64,000 bases of DNA from Caproicibacterium argilliputei (GTDB lineage: Bacteria > Bacillota > Clostridia > Oscillospirales > Acutalibacteraceae): positions 1,550,001 through 1,614,000 of the forward strand of contig NZ_CP135996.1 in the NCBI RefSeq assembly GCF_029211325.2, given 5' to 3'. Positions 58,539-64,000 of the stretch are shown here, in pieces. The stretch's first letter is position 1. Every line of letters starts with the position of its first letter. The position numbers were made by a program, and so were the translations under genes. The notes beneath the pieces are model-generated. The model ran no database searches. It was not told the origin of the DNA and was given only the letters and a program-made list of their open reading frames with translations.

Positions 58539-58672
58539 CCAAGGGCAAACCCATTTAACGATGGGGACGCAAAGCCATAGGGTCTAAAGTGCGTAAAGCG
58601 CGCTATGACAGCCTGGCTGCCGGAAGTCGCAACCTGTAAACCTGTCCTTTTACGGGCCAGGCTTTCATCGTT
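58539..58672 (+). promoter_or_regulatory. c-di-GMP-I (GEMM-I) riboswitch with possible expression platform
   Basis: The aptamer blocks appear in order: AAGGGCAAACCC, a short loop, ATGGGGACGCAAAGCC, then GGGTCTAAAG, a variable stem (GTGCGTAAAGCGCGC) and the closing receptor GCCTGGCTGCCG. This is the conserved GEMM-I pattern (G-C-A-A-A-C-C, G-A-C-G-C-A-A-A-G-C-C, C-U-A-A, and the tetraloop receptor). CCTGGC near 58611 can pair with GCCAGG near 58656-58661, which is followed by CTTTC, a possible terminator. No large gene follows, only a 13-codon frame at 58748. Confidence 0.87.
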
Positions 58673-58747
58673 TTCATAGCTTCTAACGGATAATTTGAGC
58701 AAAGATCATTTATGGCCCTGCTATGTTCCTTGGCGAAAGGGGAAACC

Positions 58748-58789
58748 ATGAGTATTCTTTACTCCTTCCTCTTCCGGAGGCTGAAATAA
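58748..58789 (+). CDS. Possible 13-aa peptide downstream of the riboswitch
   Basis: ATG 58748 is preceded by AAAGGGG and encodes MSILYSFLFRRLK, hydrophobic with a basic end. It is the only frame with a ribosome site between the c-di-GMP riboswitch and the terminator at 58840. It may be a small membrane peptide, or the 5' remnant of a lost gene. Confidence 0.3.
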   Translation: MSILYSFLFRRLK

Positions 58790-58839
58790 AGACGGCGAAT
58801 TCCGTACAGACTCGCCTCCATTAACTAAATATATTCAAA

Positions 58840-58885
58840 AATCAGCATTTTGCCCGGGACGGCAAAGTGCTGATTTTTTATTTTC
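58840..58885 (+). terminator. Strong terminator closing the riboswitch unit
   Basis: AATCAGCATTTTGCC (58840-58854) and GGCAAAGTGCTGATT (58861-58875) pair with one mismatch around a 6-base loop, followed by TTTTATTTT. The segment 58886-59035 holds no further feature. Confidence 0.88.
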
Positions 58886-59035
58886 GACAACAAAAACTCT
58901 GCCTCGACCGTTAAAGAACAGTTTCGATTTTAAGCCCTTTTCTTCTCGTAGAAGTGTGCCAAATCGGCATTGCCGATCTCCTCCGCTTGTTCTTCATTTC
59001 CGGATTTCAACAATCACGAAATGGAGGACAAGCCT

Positions 59036-59485
59036 ATGGCGAAGTATCAGAAAAAGGAAAATTACCGGGAAAAATATCCCGACGTGAGCAAAGAGATCAT
59101 TGAGGTCTTGGAGAGAAGCGACCGCCTGATGGAGTACCAGCAGTACGACATCAAAGTCGAACGGTGCAGGATCGATTATACTGGCGGCACCATTACATAC
59201 ATCCCCAGCCGGGAGGACTCCTATGAACGGCTTCTGGAAGAAAACAGGCAGTTCGCCGCTGCAGGCGAGAGTGTGGACGAGGCCGCGGTGAAAGCTGTGA
59301 TGATCGAAAAGATGCTGAACTGCCTCAAAAGTCTTGCTCCGGAGGAACAATTACTGATCGCCGCTTTGTTTTTCAAAGACAAAAGCGAGCGTCAGCTATC
59401 CAGAGAAACCGGTATACCTCAGCGGACGATCCACGACAGAAAGACAAAAGTCTTGACGAAATTAAAAAAACTTATGGAAAAGTGA
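59036..59485 (+). CDS. Sigma-70 region 4-like regulator of the recombination module
   Basis: 149 aa. The C-terminal 60 residues match sigma factor region 4: LKSLAPEEQLLIAALFFKDK, then S-E-R-Q-L-S-R-E-T-G-I-P-Q-R-T-I-H-D-R-K-T-K-V-L as helix-turn-helix. The N-terminal 80 residues are charged and contain VERCRIDYTGGTITYIPSRE. Region 2 is absent, so it may be a regulator rather than a full sigma factor. Similar proteins stand just before the recombinase genes in Tn1549-like elements, where they are believed to act in excision/transfer control. ATG 59036 follows GGAGG at 59023-59027. Confidence 0.82.
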   Translation: MAKYQKKENYREKYPDVSKEIIEVLERSDRLMEYQQYDIKVERCRIDYTGGTITYIPSREDSYERLLEENRQFAAAGESVDEAAVKAVMIEKMLNCLKSLAPEEQLLIAALFFKDKSERQLSRETGIPQRTIHDRKTKVLTKLKKLMEK

Positions 59486-59501
59486 AAATTTTTCCGCTCA
59501 A

Positions 59502-59547
59502 CCCCCTCGCTCAACGTGGAAATAAGTGAGGGGGTTTCCTCTTCTTT
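59502..59547 (+). terminator. Terminator after the sigma-like gene
   Basis: CCCCCTCGCT (59502-59511) pairs with AGTGAGGGGG (59525-59534), one mismatch, followed by TTTCCTCTTCTTT. Confidence 0.8.
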
Positions 59548-60015
59548 GTTCTTTGAAAAAATTTATATCCGGCAGCATAAATACATGAGCTGTCCGGCCG
59601 TGATGAGCGGCAGCGACATTGACGGGCGCGCCAGGACTACCTGCGGATGGGTGACAGACATCCGTCGAACCGATGGCATCGAAGGCGACGAGCGGCAAAG
59701 CCCGGTTATAAAACAGCCTGCGGTGGGTTGTTTCGCAATGAAACGGACAGTGCCAACGCTACTTCCGTCCAGCCACAGATTCAAGCAATGGGGGCGGCTC
59801 GCAGAGATCCTGGGAGAGGTGAAATTCCTATGGCGTTTGCCTGACCGGCAAACCGTTTATGCCGCCGCCCTCGCTTCGGGAAGCAGTGCCGAATAGAAGC
59901 ATTGAAATGAAGAACAAGCAAGTTGTTTGAACTTAGAAACTACGCGGCAGGACAATTGCGCCCTGCCGCGCCCTTGTGAGGTCAAACCGCATCATTCAGA
60001 AACAGGGGGCTTTAT
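59548..60015 (+). other. Gene-poor spacer before the recombinase genes
   Basis: About 470 bases. Long frames exist (such as 59516-59896) but lack ribosome sites and recognisable motifs. A hairpin GCGGCAGG / CCTGCCGC lies at 59944-59969, and a small TTTGCC/GGCAAA stem near 59837. Its stability in related elements would show whether it is a structured RNA or a recombination site. Confidence 0.4.
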
Positions 60016-60417
60016 ATGGAACAGAAAAAAAGAGCGTGGCTGTATTGCCGCATTGACGCGCCGGAGGATGCCCACGGTATGCTGAAAGGCCAGAAAAAAG
60101 GACTCTATGACTATGCGGATCAGATGGGATTCATCGTTGTTGGCTGTTCCGAGGATTTGGGAGGCGGCCTGAAATATAATCGCCCCGGCCTGATTGAAGT
60201 CGAACATGTCGCTGAACAAGGCAGGATGGACGTCTTATTGGTAAAACAACTGAGCCGCCTCGGGAGAGACTCGGCACAAACGCTGGATTTTCTCCGGAAG
60301 CTGGAACAATCGAATATCAGGCTTTATTCACCCCTGGAAGGCGAAATCGGGCTGTTCAAAGACATCCATGCGATCCATAGGCTCACGATGGACGTGAAAG
60401 GGGAGGTCCCGTCATGA
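60016..60417 (+). CDS. Serine-recombinase-fold protein without the catalytic serine
   Basis: 133 aa comprising only the resolvase N-terminal domain. The active-site strand reads W-L-Y-C-R-I-D-A-P-E-D where recombinases have Y-x-R-V-S-[TS]-x-x-Q, so the nucleophilic Ser is replaced by Asp. The later VEHVAEQGRMDVLLVKQLSR-L-G-R-D helix with its conserved Arg residues is kept. Catalysis is therefore not expected. It may bind the real recombinase as a directionality or assembly factor. ATG 60016 lies 8 bases after AGGGGG. The stop overlaps the next small gene (ATGA). Confidence 0.82.
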   Translation: MEQKKRAWLYCRIDAPEDAHGMLKGQKKGLYDYADQMGFIVVGCSEDLGGGLKYNRPGLIEVEHVAEQGRMDVLLVKQLSRLGRDSAQTLDFLRKLEQSNIRLYSPLEGEIGLFKDIHAIHRLTMDVKGEVPS

Positions 60418-60569
60418 AAACAAAACAGTTGGATAGAAAGACAGAAACCATAGAGATACAAATAAACGGGATATCTGTCACATTGTTTTTTACTGCGGAG
60501 CCGAACAAGGAAGCGGCTGATTTCATAAAAAAGGCTTTGATAAATGCTTACGTAATTAAGACAGCATAA
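60414..60569 (+). CDS. TnpW-like 51-aa protein
   Basis: 51 aa from ATG 60414, overlapping the previous stop by 4 bases with GGGGAGG at 60400-60406. The sequence KTKQLDRKTETIEIQINGIS, V-T-L-F-F and A-D-F-I-K-K-A-L resembles the small TnpW proteins that accompany serine recombinases in Tn1549-like transposons (a beta pair I-x-I-x-G-x-x-[VT], then a short helix). It may assist recombination. The resemblance is by pattern only. Confidence 0.6.
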   Translation: MKTKQLDRKTETIEIQINGISVTLFFTAEPNKEAADFIKKALINAYVIKTA

Positions 60570-60671
60570 TCCCAAAATACAATTTAAAGGCGGTTTTTTC
60601 TAATGTAATATGTAATATGCGAAAAATCAGCTATTTATATAGCTTTTCCCTGCTTTGTGTGAGATAATGGC

Positions 60672-60699
60672 GTTGGCAAAAAGCCAACTGCTCCTTGAC
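60672..60699 (+). promoter_or_regulatory. Hairpin and -35-like box upstream of the large recombinase
   Basis: A hairpin GTTGGC-AAAAA-GCCAAC (60672-60688) is followed by TTGACA (60694-60699). No good -10 box is found 16-18 bases later, so promoter function is uncertain. The rest of 60570-60764 is AT-rich with no gene. Confidence 0.35.
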
Positions 60700-60764
60700 A
60701 ATTGAATAGATCAAGTGTCCGGTCTCTCACACAAAACACCAACGATATGAGAGGACGGATACAA

Positions 60765-62393
60765 ATGGCTGAAAGAGTTTATTGTTTATACAGAGTATCT
60801 ACTGCAAAGCAGGTAGACCATGACGAACAGAATCAGGCCGACATCCCCATGCAGCGCAAAGCTTGCCACGAATTTGCAGACCGCATGGGCTGGACCATCG
60901 TTCATGAAGAACAGGAAGACGGCGTTTCCGGCTATAAAGTCAGTGCCGCGCAGCGTGACAAAATCCAGCTCATAAGAGAACATGCCGAACAAGGCAAATT
61001 TGATATCCTTCTGGTCTTTATGTTCGACAGGCTCGGCAGGAAAGCCGATGAAACTCCCTTTGTCGTGGAGTGGTTTGCAAAAAAGGGTATCAGAGTATGG
61101 AGCGTCAATGAAGGTGAGCAACGGTTTGAGTCCCATACCGACCGTTTGACAAACTACATTCGCTTCTGGCAGGCTGACGGCGAAAGTCAGAAAACTTCCA
61201 TCAGAACCAGAACTGCCCTCGGGCAGATGGTTCAGGAGGGACGCTTCCGCGGCGGTACAGCTCCATATGGGTATCGCCTCGAGAAAAGCGGCATCATCAA
61301 CAAGCGTAAACATGAAGTCAACAAATTGGTCATCGATGAGGAAAAAGCCGAAGTGGTACGCATGATGTTTAATTTATGCGTATCGGCAGGTTACGGACGC
61401 TGGCGGCTTGCCATGTTCCTAAATGATAAAGGGATCAAGACCCGCAAGGGAACAAATTGGCATGACGCATCGGTAGGCGCGATCCTGCACAACGTGATGT
61501 ACAAGGGCGTCCTCCGGAGCGGCACCTCCTTTTCAGAGCCGTTCGAGGAACTTCAAATTGTTGACCCCTCTACTTTTAATTTAGCGCAAAGGCTCATGAC
61601 TGAGCGGGTTAACGAGAAGAAAAACGAGAGAACGGTTCCGCTAAACACTGCAGGCCAATCGCTTCTTTCCGGAAATGTTTTCTGTGGGCATTGCGGCGGG
61701 CGCCTGATCCTGACCACCAACGGCAAAGTAGTCAGGCTTGCGAACGGCGAAAAGAAAGGCGTCAAACGTATCCGCTATATCTGCTACAACAAAACGAGGC
61801 GCCGCCTTGACTGCGATGGCCAAACCGGGTATACTATGCATATCCTTGACGATGCGGTGACTCAGATCCTGCATCGAATTTTTGACCGCATGAATTCGGC
61901 ATCCGATAGTATGATCCTTGGAAGTACGGAGGATCGCCGTATGGCGGAACTGCGAGCTGAGGTTAAACGGGCTAAGGCCGAGAACAGCAAGGCTACCACC
62001 GAGTACGAATCCATGAAGGCCGAGATGATAAAGGTCGTCCTCGGCAAGAGTGATATGCCCAAGGATGTATTGTCGGAGGTTGTAAATGAGTGCCGCGATA
62101 AGGTGATTGCCACCAGCGATCACCTGACCGCGTTAACGGCTGAGCTGGAGCGTGGCAACGCGAGGGTCAGCGAAATGAGGTCTGAGCTTTCCCGCATCCG
62201 CACATGGTCGGAGATTTTCGATGGCAGCGATATGGAAGTCAAGAAGATGATCGCGAACTACATCATCAAGAGAGTCAACGTATTCAAAGGCTATAAACTG
62301 GACATCGAGCTGAACCTGAATGTGCAGCAATTTCTGAATGGTCTTGACAGCATCAGCGGCAATGAAGAATCGCACCCTGCGGTGGCGTCGTAA
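60765..62393 (+). CDS. Large serine recombinase (element integrase)
   Basis: 542 aa. Catalytic domain Y-C-L-Y-R-V-S-T-A-K-Q with the nucleophilic Ser at residue 12, then LVFMFDRLGRKADETPFVVE and the recombinase domain (GTAPYGYRLEKSG). A zinc-ribbon follows (C-G-H-C-G-G then Y-I-C-Y-N and D-C-D), a long coiled coil (residues 405-480), and a C-terminal segment. It is the only complete integrase in the window and lies 90 bases from the tRNA-Ala fragment that marks the element end, so it is the likely enzyme for integration and excision. ATG 60765 follows GAGAGG. Confidence 0.95.
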   Translation: MAERVYCLYRVSTAKQVDHDEQNQADIPMQRKACHEFADRMGWTIVHEEQEDGVSGYKVSAAQRDKIQLIREHAEQGKFDILLVFMFDRLGRKADETPFVVEWFAKKGIRVWSVNEGEQRFESHTDRLTNYIRFWQADGESQKTSIRTRTALGQMVQEGRFRGGTAPYGYRLEKSGIINKRKHEVNKLVIDEEKAEVVRMMFNLCVSAGYGRWRLAMFLNDKGIKTRKGTNWHDASVGAILHNVMYKGVLRSGTSFSEPFEELQIVDPSTFNLAQRLMTERVNEKKNERTVPLNTAGQSLLSGNVFCGHCGGRLILTTNGKVVRLANGEKKGVKRIRYICYNKTRRRLDCDGQTGYTMHILDDAVTQILHRIFDRMNSASDSMILGSTEDRRMAELRAEVKRAKAENSKATTEYESMKAEMIKVVLGKSDMPKDVLSEVVNECRDKVIATSDHLTALTAELERGNARVSEMRSELSRIRTWSEIFDGSDMEVKKMIANYIIKRVNVFKGYKLDIELNLNVQQFLNGLDSISGNEESHPAVAS

Positions 62394-62480
62394 ATTACTA
62401 CAGCTTCAATAAACTCTCTGCAGCTGAGTAAATATCTACATATGCGGGTTGGGTTTTGTGGTGGTGCACACCCGATACTT
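62394..62480. other. Candidate attachment-site region
   Basis: This 87-base segment joins the recombinase stop to the tRNA-Ala fragment. It contains an imperfect inverted repeat (GGGTTGGG...ACACCCGAT) near 62447-62475. If integration occurs here, the crossover lies at about 62478-62486, where sequence changes from non-tRNA to tRNA. Confidence 0.5.
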
Positions 62481-62540
62481 TGGGAGAGCGCCACACTGGC
62501 AGTGTGGAGGTCAGCGGTTCGAACCCGCTATGCTCCACCA
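62481..62540 (+). tRNA. 3' fragment of tRNA-Ala(GGC), element boundary
   Basis: From TGGGAGAGC (D-arm end) the sequence continues as a normal tRNA-Ala: anticodon stem CCACA/TGTGG with loop CTGGCAG (anticodon GGC), variable AGGTC, T-arm AGCGG-TTCGAAC-CCGCT, then ATGCTCC-A-CCA. The 5' acceptor strand and the first half of the D-arm (expected GG-G-C-A-T... TAGCTCAG) are missing, replaced by element DNA. It is therefore not a functional tRNA but the remaining 3' part left at an attachment junction. Confidence 0.82.
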
Positions 62541-62622
62541 AATGGCCCAAAGACGAACACAGCAGAAAATGTGCGTTATCACTTCTTCCCCGGCGGTTTT
62601 GCCGCGGCAATTTGATAAGCAT

Positions 62623-62666
62623 AAAAAAATATCGGCTTAGGAAAATTCCTGAGTCGATATTTTTTA
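62623..62666. terminator. Bidirectional terminator
   Basis: AAAAAATATCG...TTAGGAA and TTCCTGAG...CGATATTTTTT form a nearly perfect stem with A and T tracts on both sides. It serves the minus-strand glycerophosphodiesterase gene and blocks transcription from the element. Confidence 0.85.
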
Positions 62667-62693
62667 TGCTCGTGAAACACCTAACGCAAGCTG

Positions 62694-63413
62694 CTACCGA
62701 ATGGCCCGCGCCAGCGCCGGATCATTCGTAATCACAGCATCCACCTTTTGCACGAACATCTCCTGCAAATCGTGCTCCTGATTAACTGTCCACGGACGCA
62801 CCGCTATGCCAAGCGCATGGCACTGGCGAACTACATTCGCATCCTGAAGGACTTGATAATTTGGATGAACTGCATCCGCCGGCACCGCTTCTGCATAGTC
62901 CCAAACATCCACCAGCGGTTCGCCATACAAAATTCCTGTCTGTATCTGTCCAGATCGGTGTTTTAACTCACGTAAAACATAATGATTAAACGAGGAATAA
63001 TAAACTTTTCCGCTCATTCCGTACTGTTCTTCCAACTCTAAAACTTTTGGAATTACCGCAAAGCCATTGTGATATGCATTTTCCTTTAACTCCACATTGA
63101 CGGTGAGATTCGTCTTTTGCAGCAGTGCATACACTTCTGCCAGTGTTGGAATTTTTATACCTGCAAAGCCCGCCTGCCCCATGGATGCATCCAAACCTTG
63201 CACCTGCTCCAGTGTCATCTCGTGCACGGCACCGCTTCCGTTCGTTGTGCGATCCACGGCATCATCATGAATCACCACAACCGATCCGTCTGCTGTCAAA
63301 TGCACATCCAACTCGACTCCATCTGCCCGCGCGGAAATCGCTTGCTCAAAAGCAGCCAGTGTATTTTCCGGTGCTGCGCAAGAAGCCCCGCGGTGCGCAA
63401 TAATTTGTGTCAT
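62694..63413 (-). CDS. glpQ: Glycerophosphodiester phosphodiesterase
   Basis: 239 aa, cytoplasmic GDPD. IIAHRGASCAAPENTLAAFE contains the catalytic H-R and E-N, then DGVELDVHLTADGSVVVIHD with the second His and metal-binding acidic residues, and VNVELKENA. The C-terminal W-T-V-N is typical. It hydrolyses glycerophosphodiesters to glycerol-3-phosphate and an alcohol. It lies upstream on the chromosome side of the tRNA fragment, 14 bases after a substrate-binding protein gene in the same direction, consistent with a Ugp-like glycerol-phosphate uptake operon. GTG/ATG start at 63413 with AAGGAGGA upstream. Confidence 0.92.
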   Translation of the reverse strand: MTQIIAHRGASCAAPENTLAAFEQAISARADGVELDVHLTADGSVVVIHDDAVDRTTNGSGAVHEMTLEQVQGLDASMGQAGFAGIKIPTLAEVYALLQKTNLTVNVELKENAYHNGFAVIPKVLELEEQYGMSGKVYYSSFNHYVLRELKHRSGQIQTGILYGEPLVDVWDYAEAVPADAVHPNYQVLQDANVVRQCHALGIAVRPWTVNQEHDLQEMFVQKVDAVITNDPALARAIR

Positions 63414-63427
63414 TTTGCTTTTCCTCC

Positions 63428-64000
63428 TTAGCCGTTTGCAGCATTGTAATCCTGCAGTGCACTGTTGATACGGTCTGTCATATTCTTTAGTGTATCGCTT
63501 TCACTTTCCTGACCGTTCATCATTTTCTGCAATTCTTCCTCTTCAATTTTTCGCGCCTGTGTATAAACCGCGCACAAGCCGCCGATGGATTTTTCACTGG
63601 AAGCGTGCAGTTGATTGATGGCTACTTGAAACTGCGGATACTTCTTCACATTGTCCTTAAAGACCTGCTCGTCATAGGCCTTTGTGTTGACCGGAAAATA
63701 ACCGGTCTGCGTATTCCAATACGCCTGTTCTTTTGGCGAAACCAAATACTTGATGAATTTCCACTTTGCCTGCTGCACTTTTTCATCGCTGTTCTTCATC
63801 ATCCAAAGGGAGGCCCCGCCAACAGAAACGCCGCCGACAGAACGTTCATCAATTCCCGGAAAATATGCGGCACCAAGTTCAAACTTTCCGTTAATGCCTT
63901 TCAGCAAGCTGGCCAAACTGGCGGTGCTGTTGGTATACATAGCCAATTTTCCATTGACAAAGGCAGAGTCGGCACTGTCGCTTTTCAGCGCATAAGCGGG
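63428..64000 (-). CDS. ABC transporter substrate-binding protein (UgpB-like), partial
   Basis: The frame is open to the right window edge (P-A-Y-A-L-K-S-D-S-A-D-S-A-F-V before the Met at 63946), so only the C-terminal 190 residues are here. The pattern VNGKLAMYTNSTASLASLLK, F-E-L-G-A-A-Y-F-P-G, W-K-F-I-K-Y-L-V-S-P-K-E-Q-A-Y-W-N-T-Q-T-G-Y-F-P-V is that of family-1 extracellular solute-binding proteins for sugars or glycerol-3-phosphate. Next to a GDPD, a UgpB role is plausible. Signal peptide and lipobox lie outside the window. Confidence 0.88.
   Translation of the reverse strand, partial: PAYALKSDSADSAFVNGKLAMYTNSTASLASLLKGINGKFELGAAYFPGIDERSVGGVSVGGASLWMMKNSDEKVQQAKWKFIKYLVSPKEQAYWNTQTGYFPVNTKAYDEQVFKDNVKKYPQFQVAINQLHASSEKSIGGLCAVYTQARKIEEEELQKMMNGQESESDTLKNMTDRINSALQDYNAANG

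Noticed and set aside
58517..58702. 61-aa minus-strand frame over the c-di-GMP riboswitch
   Set aside because: The conserved aptamer sequence explains the region better; the frame has no supporting ribosome site.
59516..59896. 126-aa plus-strand frame before the recombinases
   Set aside because: No ribosome site at its GTG, starts inside a terminator, and no recognisable motif; kept only as unassigned spacer.

Overview
The window (GC-rich, no introns, strong Shine-Dalgarno sites, TTGACA/TATAAT-type promoters) looks like Firmicutes DNA, most likely a clostridial genome of the Oscillospiraceae/Acutalibacteraceae kind. This rests on gene families and conjugative gene order, not on a marker gene. 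About 62.4 kb is one end of an integrated conjugative or composite mobile island. Only the last 1.5 kb appears to be host chromosome: a glycerophosphodiesterase and a sugar-type ABC binding protein. The boundary is a 3' fragment of a tRNA-Ala(GGC) gene at 62481-62540, next to a large serine recombinase. The left end of the island lies outside the window.

Layout. 1-5 kb: AbrB-like regulators, a YodL-domain protein and secreted or anchored proteins, two of which share a C-terminal module. 5.0-12.4 kb: SpoVG, then a compact Tad (type IVc) pilus-like operon with candidate pilins, prepilin peptidase, CpaB, TadZ-like, TadA, TadB, TadC and TadE-like proteins. 12.4-20.2 kb: secreted proteins and part of a type IV secretion system (VirB2-like, TrbL/VirB6-like, PrgI-like and a 196-aa partner). 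In the same operon are a C5 cytosine methyltransferase and an intriguing reading frame nested inside it. 20.2-27.6 kb: a break in the transfer operon where a VirB4 ATPase would be expected, filled by a truncated dinB-like gene, an IS21-family element and two tandem IS1182-like copies. 27.6-36.7 kb: ParM-like actin and partner, RHH-like protein, MobP-type relaxase fused to Sel1 repeats, DUF3991/toprim primase-like protein, VirD4-like coupling protein and an HTH protein.

36.7-58.4 kb is accessory cargo dominated by metals and metalloids. It holds an AT-rich cadmium/zinc ATPase with an ArsR regulator, decayed IS256 and FMN-binding fragments, a cupin and a ferritin-like protein. A P2-type ATPase follows behind a clear NiCo (czcD, Fe2+/Co2+/Ni2+-responsive) riboswitch, then DedA, an MFS carrier and a FetAB-like iron exporter. 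Next come a MerR-controlled alcohol dehydrogenase plus a frameshifted aldo/keto reductase, an ArsR-controlled CoA-disulfide-reductase/rhodanese, and an arsR-acr3-arsD-arsA-hesB-like arsenic operon. 58.5-62.4 kb: an orphan c-di-GMP-I riboswitch, a sigma-like protein, a serine-recombinase-like protein lacking the catalytic serine, a TnpW-like small protein and the intact large serine recombinase.

Together these genes suggest a conjugative island whose mating apparatus was broken by an IS-rich replacement and which carries a layered metal/arsenic defence. I could run no searches. Family names come from recognised motifs and neighbours.
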